A DNA stretch of 64,000 nucleotides, taken from Xylocopilactobacillus apis (GTDB lineage Bacteria > Bacillota > Bacilli > Lactobacillales > Lactobacillaceae). The DNA lies in contig NZ_AP026801.1 of the NCBI RefSeq assembly GCF_033095965.1, forward strand, positions 950,001-1,014,000, written 5' to 3'. This document shows, piece by piece, positions 10,114 to 19,702 of this stretch (its first letter is position 1; each line of letters begins with the position of its first letter). Under the pieces are notes generated by a model. The model was given only the letters and a program-made list of their open reading frames with translations, did no database searches and had not been told where the DNA came from. The position numbers and the translations under genes are program-made.

Positions 10114-10919
10114 TGGCTAAAATTGACCCGACTTTACTGTTACCACCCCAAGATCATAGTTATCAGATTTTTAATTCTCACTGCCATTTAAATGATGATA
10201 GTGAGTTTGAAAATGTTGATCAATTAATTGATGAAGGAAACAAATTTAACGTTACAAATTATATTGTTGTTGGATCGAATCAACTTTTAAATGATCGAGC
10301 AATTGGTATTTGCAACAAGTATCATAATTGTTTTCCAGCTATTGGTTGGCATCCGGATTCTTGGCAGGAATATACTGACGAAAAATTAACCAAGTATTTG
10401 GATATGAATAATTCTAATTTAATAATTGGCGAAATAGGTTTAGATTATCATTATTCGAAAGAGGATCGAATTGAGCAGCAAACGGTTTTTTCTCTGCAGC
10501 TTGATCTTGCACAGCAGTACCAGCGTCCGATATCAATCCATACTCGTGAAGCATTTGAAGATACTATCCGTTTATTAAAGGACAAGAGTATTAATAATGG
10601 TATTATTCATAATTTTAATACCGGACCAAAACAAGCGGAAGCATATTTGAATCAAGGATTAATGCTTTCAGTTAGCGGTGTTGTAACTTTTAAGAATGCT
10701 GAAGAGTTAAGAGAAAGTCTAAAAATAATTCCTCTTGACCGTTTATTAGTTGAAACAGATGATCCATATTTAACGCCAGTTCCATATCGAGGGAAACCTA
10801 ATCATCCGGCGTATGTGTATTTCACTCTTAAGTATATTGCTGAATTCCTTCAAATTGATATAAAAACTCTTGCAGCTCAAATTTTTAAGAATACGGAAAA
10901 ACTAGTTAATGATAAATAA
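10113..10919 (+). CDS. TatD-family metal-dependent hydrolase
   Basis: 268 residues, full length. This family consists of TIM-barrel metal hydrolases, with DNase or nuclease activity shown for some members. Metal ligands are visible as HCHLND near the N-terminus, the Glu in IIGEIGLDYH, His in SIHTREAF, and Asp in VETDDPYLTP. The start ATG overlaps the metG stop by one base, and the end overlaps rnmV by 11 bases. The order metG-tatD-rnmV-ksgA is standard in Firmicutes. Confidence 0.93.
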   Translation: MAKIDPTLLLPPQDHSYQIFNSHCHLNDDSEFENVDQLIDEGNKFNVTNYIVVGSNQLLNDRAIGICNKYHNCFPAIGWHPDSWQEYTDEKLTKYLDMNNSNLIIGEIGLDYHYSKEDRIEQQTVFSLQLDLAQQYQRPISIHTREAFEDTIRLLKDKSINNGIIHNFNTGPKQAEAYLNQGLMLSVSGVVTFKNAEELRESLKIIPLDRLLVETDDPYLTPVPYRGKPNHPAYVYFTLKYIAEFLQIDIKTLAAQIFKNTEKLVNDK

Positions 10920-11478
10920 TAAAATTAGGTCGGTAGTTGTTGTAGAAGGGAAAAAGGATACTCAGCGGTTACGATTAATAGATCCAAATGTTAGAACTAT
11001 TGAAACAAGAGGTGCAGCTGTTGATAAAGATATCGTCGCTTTAATAAAAAAAGTAAGTAAGACTGAAGAAGTGGTTGTTTTAACGGATCCAGATTTTTCT
11101 GGTGAACGAATTAGGCGGATTATTTCGCAACAAGTTTCAGGAATTAAACATGCTTTTTTAAGACAAAAAGATGCGATTCCGGGAAAAGAGAGTCATCATG
11201 CTTCGCTGGGAGTTGAACATGCACCAGAAAAAGCAATTATTAGAGCACTTAATGAAGTATCTCGTGAAGAAAAAGAAAAGCCGAAATTAATTAATAAACT
11301 AGATTTAATGAAGTTAAAATTATTGAATTCTCCCGAAGCTAGAATTAGAAGAGAGTATATTTCGGAAAAATTAAATTTGGGTCACGTAAATGGTAATCAT
11401 TTAGCTGAGAGACTGCAGCTTTTAGGAGTTAGCTTGTCTGATCTCAAAAATATTTTAGAAAAGAAAGATCATGAATAA
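10909..11478 (+). CDS. rnmV: Ribonuclease M5
   Basis: 189 residues. It processes 5S rRNA precursor in low-GC Gram-positives, assisted by ribosomal protein L18. The N-terminal Toprim domain shows VVVEGKKDTQRL (catalytic Glu), LTDPDFSGERIRR (DxD-type acidic motif) and a conserved KESHHASLGVEHA segment. It overlaps tatD by 11 bases and ksgA by 8, so translation is probably coupled. Confidence 0.94.
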   Translation: MINNKIRSVVVVEGKKDTQRLRLIDPNVRTIETRGAAVDKDIVALIKKVSKTEEVVVLTDPDFSGERIRRIISQQVSGIKHAFLRQKDAIPGKESHHASLGVEHAPEKAIIRALNEVSREEKEKPKLINKLDLMKLKLLNSPEARIRREYISEKLNLGHVNGNHLAERLQLLGVSLSDLKNILEKKDHE

Positions 11479-12298
11479 GTTTAAAACTAAAAAGAGTTTG
11501 GGACAGAATTTTCTTGAAAGTTCTCAAACGATTGAAAAAATTATTAAATTAGCTAATTTAACTTCAGACTCAGATGTAATAGAAATTGGAGTAGGTTCAG
11601 CCAACCTAACCACATATTTAGCTCAGTCCGCAAAAAGAGTATTGGGATTTGAAATTGACACAAGTTTAATGCCAATTTTAGAAAGAAAATTAAATGATTT
11701 TCCAAATGTCTACATTACTTTTGGAGATGTTCTTAAACTTGACCTGAAAGAAGAAATAAACTCAAAATTAGCTAACTTTGAAAACTTAACTGTGGTAGCT
11801 AATATTCCTTACTATATAACTTCGCCTATTATTCATTTGTTGTTAGAATCTGGAATCTCATTTAAAAATATAATTTTAATGGTTCAAAAAGAAGTTGCTC
11901 AGAGAATAACTGCTAAACCGAATACAAGTGAATATAGTACTTTATCAATATATGTGCAGGAGTTTTGTGATCCAAAACTCGAGTTTATAGTTGATAAAAG
12001 TAATTTTTCACCTGCTCCAAAGGTTGATTCTGCCATGATAACTCTTAGACAGCATTTAAATCAAAAGCCATTAACTGATGTTGAATCAGAAATGAAGCTT
12101 GTTCAATTAGCTTTTAGTAACCGAAGAAAACAGCTAAAAAATAATTTATTTAATTTAACATCTGACCCTAAGAAAAAAGAACAAATTTCTTTACTTATTG
12201 AAGAATTATTTGGAAATTCCAAAATTAGAGCACAAGAATTGTCTTTAATGGAATATAGAAAACTTTTAAGCAAATTAAGAGAAAACGGCTTGTGGTAA
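11471..12298 (+). CDS. ksgA: 16S rRNA (A1518/A1519-N6) dimethyltransferase
   Basis: 275 residues, normal length for RsmA/KsgA. It dimethylates two adjacent adenines near the 3' end of 16S rRNA late in 30S assembly, using S-adenosylmethionine. Family marks are KSLGQNFLES at residue 8, the SAM-binding VIEIGVGSANLT, and the catalytic NIPYYIT. The sequence ends in a helical C-terminal domain rich in KKQLKNNL. It is the last gene of the metG run. Confidence 0.95.
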   Translation: MNKFKTKKSLGQNFLESSQTIEKIIKLANLTSDSDVIEIGVGSANLTTYLAQSAKRVLGFEIDTSLMPILERKLNDFPNVYITFGDVLKLDLKEEINSKLANFENLTVVANIPYYITSPIIHLLLESGISFKNIILMVQKEVAQRITAKPNTSEYSTLSIYVQEFCDPKLEFIVDKSNFSPAPKVDSAMITLRQHLNQKPLTDVESEMKLVQLAFSNRRKQLKNNLFNLTSDPKKKEQISLLIEELFGNSKIRAQELSLMEYRKLLSKLRENGLW

Positions 12299-12334
12299 TA
12301 GTTTTGCAGTTTTATTTATTATTTTTTTGCATAT

Positions 12335-12363
12335 TTGAATGTTTTTTTTCATCGTGCTATACT
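12335..12363 (+). promoter_or_regulatory. Promoter of veg
   Basis: TTGAAT (12335), a 17-nt spacer and TATACT (12358), preceded by TGC in the extended -10 position. It lies downstream of ksgA and 28 nt before the veg start. Confidence 0.75.
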
Positions 12364-12390
12364 TTTAACAGATGGTTGAGTGAGGTGGAT

Positions 12391-12630
12391 ATGCCGAATA
12401 ATATTGCAAAAATTAAGGATAATTTGGATTCTAAGATTGGACAACACGTTGTTGTCAGAGCACAGGCTGGTCGAAAAAAAATAATTAAGAGAAATGGTAC
12501 GCTCAAGCAGACCTTTAGAGCGGTTTTTATTGTAGATCTTGATGAACATAAAAGTACTTATGAACGAGTGTCATATAGTTATACTGACCTCTTAACTAAG
12601 AATGTAGAATTAAATTTTGATAATGATTAA
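12391..12630 (+). CDS. veg: Veg protein
   Basis: 79 residues, closely fitting the small Veg family of Firmicutes, known in B. subtilis to stimulate biofilm matrix gene expression by interfering with SinR. Conserved features are the N-terminal IAKIKDNLDSKIGQ and the central AQAGRKKIIKRNG. The ATG at 12391 is chosen because GAGGTGGA lies just upstream and the longer in-frame extension crosses the promoter. The ksgA-veg order is typical. SinR is not seen here, so the role in this host is open. Confidence 0.92.
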   Translation: MPNNIAKIKDNLDSKIGQHVVVRAQAGRKKIIKRNGTLKQTFRAVFIVDLDEHKSTYERVSYSYTDLLTKNVELNFDND

Positions 12631-12644
12631 ATATTTTATTGGTT

Positions 12645-12671
12645 CCATCACATAGTTGTGGTGGTTTTTTT
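12645..12671 (+). terminator. Terminator after veg
   Basis: CCATCACA pairs with TGTGGTGG (one T-G pair), 4-nt loop, then seven T. Confidence 0.85.
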
Positions 12672-12693
12672 ATGTTTAAAAATTTAATTTTTT

Positions 12694-12723
12694 TTGAAAT
12701 AAAAGCGATACATAGTTTACTAT
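12694..12723 (+). promoter_or_regulatory. Possible promoter of glmU-prs
   Basis: TTGAAA (12694), an 18-nt spacer and TACTAT (12718). Only a moderate match, but it lies between the veg terminator and glmU, where a promoter is needed. Confidence 0.45.
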
Positions 12724-12758
12724 AAGAGATGAAAAAAAATAATTTGTTGGAGTTGTAA

Positions 12759-14153
12759 ATGGAAAATAGCGTAAATGCAATTATTTTAGCTGCTGGTAAA
12801 GGAACCAGGATGAAGTCAAAAATTCATAAAGTTATGCATGAAATTTGTCATCGTCCTTTAATTGATTGGGTTTTAGATGGTGTAGCTGATTTTAATTCAT
12901 CTCAGATTTTTACAGTTGTTGGTTTTGATCGAGAACAAATTGAACATCATTTACAAAACCGCTCAAAAATAGTTTTTGAAGAAAAACAATTAGGAACCGC
13001 AGATGCTGTGAAATCTGTCCGTGGCTTACTGGAAGGGAAAGATGGGGTTACTCTTGTTTTGAATGGAGATTCTCCATTATTAACAAAAGACACAATCAAT
13101 CAATTGATTGATTTTCATGTAAAAGCTAAAAGTCCTCTCACACTTTTAACAGCGGATTTAGATAATCCTCAAGGTTATGGACGTATTATTCATGATAAAA
13201 ATCATAAATTTCTAAGAATCGTTGAGCAAAAGGACGGTAATGCTGAAGAACTATCTATTCATGAAGTGAATTCTGGCGTTTACTGTTTTGATAATCGATT
13301 ATTATTTGACTATATTGATCAAATTCAAAACCGTAATAGCCAAAAGGAATACTATTTAACGGATCTGGTTGAAATATTTAGAAACAACGGATTACAGCCG
13401 ATGACTTATAAAACTTCTGATTCTGATGAAATTTTAGGCGTGAATGATTTAATTGCATTAAATACAGCTCGAAAAATAATTCAAACTCGTATTAATACTC
13501 ATCTCTTGAAGAGCGGTGTTCAACTAATTGATCCCGATCATACTTACATTGATGCAAGTGTTCAAATTGGTCATGATACAATTATTGAGGCCAATGTTCA
13601 GTTGATGGGAAATACTAAAATTGGTGATAATTGCCATATTGGAATGGGGAGTGAAATTAGAAATTCTATCATCCATGATAATGTTACCGTCACCAGTTCT
13701 TTGATTGAGGAATCAGAAATGTTAAGTGGTTCTGATATTGGGCCTAATAGTCATTTAAGACCAGATGCATTGATTGGTGAAGGTGTACATATTGGTAATT
13801 TTTGTGAAATCAAAAACGCTAATATTGGTAGAAATACTAAAGTTGGTCACTTATCGTATGTTGGAGATGCCGATCTTGGTGAAGAAATTAACGTTGGGTG
13901 TGGAGTAGTTTTTGTTAACTATGACGGGGTTAATAAACATCGATCAAAGGTTGGTTCATATTCATTTCTTGGAAGTGGTTCTAATATTGTTGCCCCAATC
14001 GATATTGCTGATCATAGCTTTATTGCAGCGGGTTCTACAATTACTAATGATGTACCTTACCATGCATTGGCTTTTGGAAGAGCAAAACAGGTTAATAAAG
14101 AAAATTATTGGGATCGTCTTCCAATTGCTAAATCGTCTTCATGGTCAAAATAA
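12759..14153 (+). CDS. glmU: Bifunctional UDP-N-acetylglucosamine pyrophosphorylase / glucosamine-1-phosphate acetyltransferase
   Basis: 464 residues, typical length. It makes UDP-GlcNAc for peptidoglycan and teichoic acid linkage in two steps: acetylation of glucosamine-1-phosphate and uridylyl transfer. The N-terminal half has the nucleotidyltransferase signature LAAGKGTRMKS (residues 10-20) and the GTADA and NGDSP elements. The C-terminal half is a left-handed beta helix of hexapeptide repeats (IGDNCHIGMGSEI onward), with the acetyltransferase residues in NYDGVNKH. The start has GGAG 8 nt upstream. It is 23 nt before prs and probably cotranscribed. Confidence 0.96.
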   Translation: MENSVNAIILAAGKGTRMKSKIHKVMHEICHRPLIDWVLDGVADFNSSQIFTVVGFDREQIEHHLQNRSKIVFEEKQLGTADAVKSVRGLLEGKDGVTLVLNGDSPLLTKDTINQLIDFHVKAKSPLTLLTADLDNPQGYGRIIHDKNHKFLRIVEQKDGNAEELSIHEVNSGVYCFDNRLLFDYIDQIQNRNSQKEYYLTDLVEIFRNNGLQPMTYKTSDSDEILGVNDLIALNTARKIIQTRINTHLLKSGVQLIDPDHTYIDASVQIGHDTIIEANVQLMGNTKIGDNCHIGMGSEIRNSIIHDNVTVTSSLIEESEMLSGSDIGPNSHLRPDALIGEGVHIGNFCEIKNANIGRNTKVGHLSYVGDADLGEEINVGCGVVFVNYDGVNKHRSKVGSYSFLGSGSNIVAPIDIADHSFIAAGSTITNDVPYHALAFGRAKQVNKENYWDRLPIAKSSSWSK

Positions 14154-14176
14154 TATAAGAAATAGAGGAGAAAAAA

Positions 14177-15193
14177 TTGTCTGTTGGTGGTCTAAAACTT
14201 TTTGCATTGAGTTCTAATGTACCGTTATCTAGAAAAATTGCACGTCAAATGGGAGTTGAATTACAACCTCGTTCAGTGGCAAGATTTAGTGATGGAGAGA
14301 TTCAAATTGATATTGGAGCTAGTATTCGAGGTGATGATATCTTTTTAATTCAATCAACCTCTGAGCCAGTTAATGATAATCTGATGGAATTACTTATCAT
14401 GGTTGATGCTATGCGTAGAGCATCAGCTCGTTCAATTAATGTAGTGATGCCTTATTATGGGTATGCTCGTCAGGATCGGAAAGCTAATCCCAGAGAACCA
14501 ATCACTGCAAAATTAGTGGCAAACATGTTAGAAAGTGCGGGAGTAAATAGGGTAATAACGATTGATTTACATGCTGCTCAGATTCAAGGATTTTTTGATA
14601 TTCCAGTAGATCATCTAAGAGGAGTTCCTGTTTTTACTGGCTATATTTTAGATAATGGATATGATGATAATGCAGTTATTGTTTCCCCTGATCACGGTGG
14701 AGTAAATCGTGCACGTGTACTAGCTGAGTATTTAAAAGCACCTTTGGCAATTATTGATAAACGTAGACCCAAGCCTAATGTTTCAGAAGTAATGAATATT
14801 ATTGGTGATGTAAAAGGTAAGAGAGCAATTATCGTTGATGATATTATTGATACAGCTGGAACTTTAGTTCATGCTGCAGATGCGCTTTTAAACGCTGGAG
14901 CAAAATCAGTAATAGCATGTGGTACTCATGCTGTTCTTTCAGGACCTGCAATTGAAAGGATTCAAAAATCAGGAATGGAAAAAGTAATAGTTACAGATAC
15001 CATCAATGTACCAAAGGAAAAAAGATGCAGTAAATTGGAGATTGTTTCTGTTGGTCCAATGATGGGGGAAGCAATTTCTCGTGCTTATCACGGAGATTCC
15101 TTATCACCGTTATTTGAGATTAAAAACCGCTATTTGTATCGTGACGTCAAAAGAGCAAGTGACGTTCACAAGATTAATGATAGTCATAATTGA
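14177..15193 (+). CDS. prs: Ribose-phosphate pyrophosphokinase
   Basis: 338 residues; slightly longer than the usual 315-330 because of a polar C-terminal tail. It forms PRPP from ribose-5-phosphate and ATP for nucleotide, His and Trp synthesis. Conserved segments are FSDGEIQI, the class I flexible-loop region [24 protein letters not shown] and the PRPP-binding [11 protein letters not shown] near residue 220. The start is TTG at 14177, supported by GAGGAG 6 nt upstream. The glmU-prs pairing is usual in Firmicutes. Confidence 0.95.
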   Translation: MSVGGLKLFALSSNVPLSRKIARQMGVELQPRSVARFSDGEIQIDIGASIRGDDIFLIQSTSEPVNDNLMELLIMVDAMRRASARSINVVMPYYGYARQDRKANPREPITAKLVANMLESAGVNRVITIDLHAAQIQGFFDIPVDHLRGVPVFTGYILDNGYDDNAVIVSPDHGGVNRARVLAEYLKAPLAIIDKRRPKPNVSEVMNIIGDVKGKRAIIVDDIIDTAGTLVHAADALLNAGAKSVIACGTHAVLSGPAIERIQKSGMEKVIVTDTINVPKEKRCSKLEIVSVGPMMGEAISRAYHGDSLSPLFEIKNRYLYRDVKRASDVHKINDSHN

Positions 15194-15222
15194 TGATTTA
15201 AAGCCTGTGAAATAATTAATTA

Positions 15223-15270
15223 AAAACCCATTGAAAAGATTGTTAAATTGCTTATTTCAATGGGTTTTTT
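15223..15270 (+). terminator. Terminator after prs
   Basis: AAAACCCATTGAAA pairs exactly with TTTCAATGGGTTTT across a loop of about 18 nt, running into T residues. It closes the glmU-prs unit before the minus-strand tRNA-Arg. Confidence 0.8.
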
Positions 15271-15302
15271 AATTTAAAAAATAACTATTAATTTTTAAAT
15301 AA

Positions 15303-15374
15303 TGTTTCCGGTCAGAGTCGAACTGACGACTAATCTTTAGGAGAGATTTGTTATATCCACTTAACTACGGAAAC
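15303..15374 (-). tRNA. tRNA-Arg (CCT)
   Basis: On the minus strand, a 72-nt cloverleaf with acceptor GTTTCCG/CGGAAAC, anticodon stem AATCT/AGATT and loop CTCCTAA giving anticodon CCT (reads AGG). The T-arm is GTCAG-TTCGACT-CTGAC. No CCA is encoded. It stands alone between prs and pflB, opposite to both. Confidence 0.93.
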
Positions 15375-15445
15375 AACTTTAAAAATTTTATCATAATTTA
15401 TAATAAAAGAGTTCAAAAATCAAAAAAAAATTATTATAAAAGGGC

Positions 15446-15474
15446 TTGCATTAGTTTGTGAAAACACTTACAAT
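15446..15474 (+). promoter_or_regulatory. Promoter of pflB with overlapping operator-like site
   Basis: TTGCAT (15446), a 17-nt spacer and TACAAT (15469) form a strong promoter 42 nt before pflB. Bases 15456-15473 (TTGTGAA-4-CTTACAA) match the Rex consensus at 16 of 18 positions if the spacer is counted as free. Bases 15459-15472 match the CcpA cre consensus TGWAARCGYTWNCW at 13 of 14, missing the central G. Either would overlap the -10 and repress. The assignment is inferred from sequence only. Confidence 0.65.
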
Positions 15475-15515
15475 AATTATGTTAATTAGGTGAACTAAGT
15501 CGGAGGTACAAAAGT

Positions 15516-17777
15516 ATGAAACAGTTGACTAAAAATGAGTTAGCTGAATATTGGGATGGATTTAAACCTGGTCGTTGGCAGGAAGAAGTTGATATTCGTG
15601 ATTTTATTCAAGAAAACTTCTTAGGTTACGATGGTGATGAATCATTTCTTGAAGGCCCAACTGAAGCTACAACAGTATTAAATAATCAAGTTTTAAATTT
15701 AAAGAAAAAAGAACGTGAAGTTGGTGGTGTTTTAGCTGCTGACAATAATATTCCAAGTACAATTACTTCTCATGGAGCAGGATATTTAAATAAAGATCTT
15801 GAAAAGATTGTTGGGTTACAAACTAATGCACCATTGAAGCGTGCTTTTATGCCTTTTGGTGGGATTAGAATGGCTGAAGACGCTTTGACTTCTTATGGGT
15901 TTGAAACAGATCCAAAAATGCATAAAGTATTTACGGAATGGCATAAAACTCATAATCAAGGTGTTTTTGATATTTATACTCCTGAAATGAGAGCTGCACG
16001 TCACTATAAGATTGTTACCGGACTTCCTGATGCTTATGCTCGAGGTCGAATTGTTTCAGATTTCCCTCGAATTGCAGTTTATGGGATTGATCATTTGATG
16101 GAAGAAAAAGCAAAAGATTATGCTGGAATTGGCGACGGCGAAATGACTGAAGAAGTTATGCGTCTTCGTGAAGAAGTATCAGATCAATATCGTGCCTTAA
16201 ATGACATGAAGAAGATGGCAGCAGCTTATGGTTATGATATTTCTAAACCAGCAAAAAATGCTCAGGAAGCAATTCAATGGATTTACTTTGGTTACTTAGC
16301 AGCCATTAAGACTCAAAACGGGGCAGCAATGTCAGTAGGCCGTCTTGATGATGTAATAGATATCTTTATCCAAAGAGATCTTGATAATGGAGTAATTAAC
16401 GAAACTGAAGCACAAGAATTAGTTGATCATTTCATTATGAAATTAAGATTAGTTCGTTTCATTAGAACTCCTGACTATAATTCGCTATTCTCAGGTGATC
16501 CAATCTGGGCAACATTATCAATTGCTGGAATGGGTATGGATGGACGTCATCATATAACTAAAACTTCATTTAGAATTTTGAAGACTTTGGAAAATATGGG
16601 AGCAGCTCCTGAGCCTAACATTACTTTGCTATGGTCTGACCGCCTTCCTGAAGGATTCAAACGGTATGCAACTGAGGTTTCTATCAATAGTTCAACAATT
16701 CAGTATGAAAATGATGATTTGATGAGAACTCAGTGGGGAACTGATTATTATGGAATTGCTTGCTGTGTTTCTGCTCAGCCAATTGCTGATGGTGTTCAGT
16801 ATTTCGGTGCTCGTGCCAACTTGGCAAAAGCAATCCTTTATGCAATAAACGGTGGTGTTGATGAGTTAGGACATAAGCAAGTAGGGCCTGCTTACGAACC
16901 AATTACGAGTGAATACATTGATTATGATGAATTCATGAAGAAGTTTGATAAACAAATGGATTGGCTTGCTGATATTTATGTTAATGCTTTAAATGTAATT
17001 CACTTCTCACATGATAAGTATTATTATGAAGCAGCTCAGCTTGCTTTAAAGGATACTCGTTTAAATCGTACTTTTGCTACTGGTATTTCAGGATTCTCTC
17101 ATGCAGTTGATTCAATCTGTGCGATCAAATATGGTCATGTAAAACCAATTCGTGACGAAGATGGTGTTGCTATTGACTTTGTAGCTGATAATGATGATTA
17201 TCCTCGTTATGGAAATAATGATGATCGTGCTGATGATATTGCTAAATGGTTAGTTAAGACTTTCTATTCAAAGATGAACACACACCAATTATATCGTGGT
17301 TCAAAACTTTCTACTTCTGTTCTAACGATTACTTCAAATGTAGTTTATGGTAAAAATACAGGAACTACTCCTAATGGACGTAAAGCTGGAGAACCATTTT
17401 CTCCAGGGGCAAATCCATCATATGGAGCTGAAAGTCACGGAGCTTTAGCATCTCTTATGTCTACTGCTAAAATTCCTTACAAGTATGCTACTGATGGGAT
17501 TTCCAATACCTTCGGAATTACACCAAATACTCTTGGACATGACATGGAAGCAAGAAAAGATTCATTAGTAAATATGATTGATGGTTACATGGTTAATAAT
17601 GGAATGCATTTAAACGTTAATGTGTTTAATCGTGATACTTTAATTGATGCTCAAAAGCATCCAGAAGAATATCCAACTTTAACTGTTCGTGTATCAGGAT
17701 ATTGCGTATACTTTGCTGATCTTACTAAGGAACAACAAGATGATGTAATAGCTCGTACATTCTTTGAACAAATGTAA
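15516..17777 (+). CDS. pflB: Formate C-acetyltransferase (pyruvate formate-lyase)
   Basis: 753 residues, full length. This oxygen-sensitive glycyl-radical enzyme converts pyruvate and CoA to acetyl-CoA and formate. The catalytic pair is Cys416-Cys417 in GIACCVS. The C-terminal radical loop RVSGYCVYF carries Gly728; the residue two after the Gly is Cys, where many relatives have Ala. GGAGGT lies 9 nt upstream. The gene is separated by a terminator from its activase pflA, and acetate kinase is encoded at 28161-29363, giving an ATP-yielding acetate branch. Confidence 0.96.
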   Translation: MKQLTKNELAEYWDGFKPGRWQEEVDIRDFIQENFLGYDGDESFLEGPTEATTVLNNQVLNLKKKEREVGGVLAADNNIPSTITSHGAGYLNKDLEKIVGLQTNAPLKRAFMPFGGIRMAEDALTSYGFETDPKMHKVFTEWHKTHNQGVFDIYTPEMRAARHYKIVTGLPDAYARGRIVSDFPRIAVYGIDHLMEEKAKDYAGIGDGEMTEEVMRLREEVSDQYRALNDMKKMAAAYGYDISKPAKNAQEAIQWIYFGYLAAIKTQNGAAMSVGRLDDVIDIFIQRDLDNGVINETEAQELVDHFIMKLRLVRFIRTPDYNSLFSGDPIWATLSIAGMGMDGRHHITKTSFRILKTLENMGAAPEPNITLLWSDRLPEGFKRYATEVSINSSTIQYENDDLMRTQWGTDYYGIACCVSAQPIADGVQYFGARANLAKAILYAINGGVDELGHKQVGPAYEPITSEYIDYDEFMKKFDKQMDWLADIYVNALNVIHFSHDKYYYEAAQLALKDTRLNRTFATGISGFSHAVDSICAIKYGHVKPIRDEDGVAIDFVADNDDYPRYGNNDDRADDIAKWLVKTFYSKMNTHQLYRGSKLSTSVLTITSNVVYGKNTGTTPNGRKAGEPFSPGANPSYGAESHGALASLMSTAKIPYKYATDGISNTFGITPNTLGHDMEARKDSLVNMIDGYMVNNGMHLNVNVFNRDTLIDAQKHPEEYPTLTVRVSGYCVYFADLTKEQQDDVIARTFFEQM

Positions 17778-17796
17778 TTTAAAAATTAATTAAAAA

Positions 17797-17820
17797 AGTA
17801 GGAGTATTCCTGCTTTTTTT
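17797..17820 (+). terminator. Terminator after pflB
   Basis: AGTAGGA pairs with TCCTGCT (one T-G pair) across a short loop, then seven T. pflA starts 32 nt downstream, so partial read-through may feed pflA. Confidence 0.75.
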
Positions 17821-17851
17821 GTCATAAGATAATGGGGTAGGTGAGGCACAG

Positions 17852-18709
17852 ATGAATATTTACGAAAATAAAGTTGAAGTAAAAAAAGATGAAAAAATAA
17901 AGGGTTATGTCCACTCGATAGAAACTTTTGGTGCAGTTGATGGCCCTGGTATTCGCTATGTTGCTTTTCTTCAAGGTTGTCGAATGCGATGTCAGTATTG
18001 TCATAATCCTGATACTTGGAATATTGGGGTTGGCGATGAGATGACGGCTGAAGAAATTCTTGATGATGCAGAAAAATATCGAGCTTTTTGGGGACCTCAA
18101 GGAGGGATCACTTTAAGTGGAGGAGAGTCATTAGTTCAGATTGATTTTACACTTGATATTTTTAAAAAAGCTAAAGAAAGAAACATTAGCACTTGTCTTG
18201 ATACAGCTGGCAATCCGTTTACTTGGAAAGAGCCGTTCTTTAGTAAATTTGAGGAATTGATGAAATATACAGATATTTCTCTTGTTGACATTAAAGTAAT
18301 GGATCCAGTTAAACACAAGGAACTGACAGGGGTAGATAATAAAAATATTTTTGAGATGATTCAGTATATGGCTGAAAATAATGACGATATGTGGATTCGT
18401 CACGTTTTAGTTCCAGGTAAAACAGATTTTGATGAAGATTTAAAACAACTATCAGATTATGTTGCTAGTTTACCTAATAATGTTGTTAAAAAGGCTGAAA
18501 TTCTTCCTTACCACACCTTAGGAGTTAGAAAATACCATGAAATGGAAATCCCTTATAAACTTGAAGAGGTTGAACCTCCTACAGCCGAAAGAGTTAAAAA
18601 TGCCGAAAGAATCTTGAATACGGCTAATTATAATTTGTATAAAAATTGGCGACCAAAAAAATATAAAATATTCTGTTATAAAGATGAATTTAAGTATAGA
18701 ATATGTTAA
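17852..18709 (+). CDS. pflA: Pyruvate formate-lyase activating enzyme
   Basis: 285 residues. A radical-SAM protein that installs the glycyl radical on PflB using a 4Fe-4S cluster and S-adenosylmethionine. The cluster motif is CRMRCQYC (C-x3-C-x2-C) after FGAVDGPGIR, and the SAM-binding GGE is in TLSGGES. It has a roughly 20-residue basic N-terminal extension and a Lys-rich C-terminal tail beyond the usual core of about 250. The start has GTGAGG 7 nt upstream. A LysR gene follows after 21 nt. Confidence 0.94.
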   Translation: MNIYENKVEVKKDEKIKGYVHSIETFGAVDGPGIRYVAFLQGCRMRCQYCHNPDTWNIGVGDEMTAEEILDDAEKYRAFWGPQGGITLSGGESLVQIDFTLDIFKKAKERNISTCLDTAGNPFTWKEPFFSKFEELMKYTDISLVDIKVMDPVKHKELTGVDNKNIFEMIQYMAENNDDMWIRHVLVPGKTDFDEDLKQLSDYVASLPNNVVKKAEILPYHTLGVRKYHEMEIPYKLEEVEPPTAERVKNAERILNTANYNLYKNWRPKKYKIFCYKDEFKYRIC

Positions 18710-18730
18710 GCAGTTTGTTAAAGTTGGGTA

Positions 18731-19699
18731 TTGAAAAAACATATGAAATCAAATAATGATAATGCGCTTTTAGTTAGATCTATCAGTTACTTTGTAGCAC
18801 TTGCGCATAATTTAAGTTATACCGAAACTGCTGTACAACTAGGTATTAGTCAGCCTGCGTTAACCCAGCAGATAAAAAGATTAGAAGAAATCGTTGGAAC
18901 TCCGCTTTTTTCCCTTGAGGGAAAAAAGATTCATCTAACAGATTCTGGCGAAATTTTTTTAAGAGCTGCTCAAAAAGTTAATGGGGTTTTTGCTGAAGCA
19001 AATGATGAAATAAAGTTAATTAGAGAACATTCTCATGATGTGATTAATATTGGTGTTATTTCTGCGATGCCAGCAAATGTTTTGGTTGATTTTATTGTAA
19101 AGTTTAGAAAGAATCATCCTAGTGTTGATTTTAATATAAAGTCGATTTTAAGACATAGTTTACGTTTTCAATTAGAGTCTGATTCTACCGATATTTTGGT
19201 TCTTTATTTACCAGATAATTCTTTTGCTGGTCTTAGCAAATATAGAACTAATAGAATTTCTAAATCAGAAATGCTTTTAGTTAGTCCTTTTAAAATTAAT
19301 AATGGAAATAAAGTCACACTCGATGAGATTCACGATTATAATTGGGTTGGTTATCCCAAGGGATATTATATGGATCAGATAATAACTGAACAGTGTCATG
19401 ACAGTAATATTTTTGTTCCAAGATATTCTGCTCGTTTTTCTCAGGTAGAGAATATTTTAACTTATGGGAAGAAAACTAAATCGATAGCTGCGATTCCAGA
19501 TACTTGTTTACCTTTTGTAAAAGACGGAAGTTATATTTATGAGTTTAATCCAGTAATCAAGTTTGATGTTGCGATAGTTTATCGGACTAGTAAATTAAAA
19601 GTGCCAATTATTAACAAATGTTTAAACGAATTTGACTTATACTTACATCAAAAAGATTATTTAACTAGATTAAAAGAACTTGTGAGAGAGGATACTTAA
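18731..19699 (+). CDS. LysR-family transcriptional regulator
   Basis: 322 residues. The N-terminal winged helix-turn-helix spans about residues 12-72, with the recognition segment AVQLGISQPALTQQIKRLE, followed by the LysR substrate-binding domain to the C-terminus. The effector is unknown. It lies 21 nt after pflA and 3 nt before ppaC with no visible terminator, so it may be transcribed with them; regulation of the pfl genes is possible but only by position. The TTG at 18731 is used; an in-frame ATG lies 12 nt downstream and neither has a strong ribosome site. Confidence 0.85.
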   Translation: MKKHMKSNNDNALLVRSISYFVALAHNLSYTETAVQLGISQPALTQQIKRLEEIVGTPLFSLEGKKIHLTDSGEIFLRAAQKVNGVFAEANDEIKLIREHSHDVINIGVISAMPANVLVDFIVKFRKNHPSVDFNIKSILRHSLRFQLESDSTDILVLYLPDNSFAGLSKYRTNRISKSEMLLVSPFKINNGNKVTLDEIHDYNWVGYPKGYYMDQIITEQCHDSNIFVPRYSARFSQVENILTYGKKTKSIAAIPDTCLPFVKDGSYIYEFNPVIKFDVAIVYRTSKLKVPIINKCLNEFDLYLHQKDYLTRLKELVREDT

Positions 19700-19702
19700 A
19701 TA

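Noticed and set aside
16684-16902. Antisense frame inside pflB
   Set aside because: Shadow of the pflB reading frame with no ribosome site.
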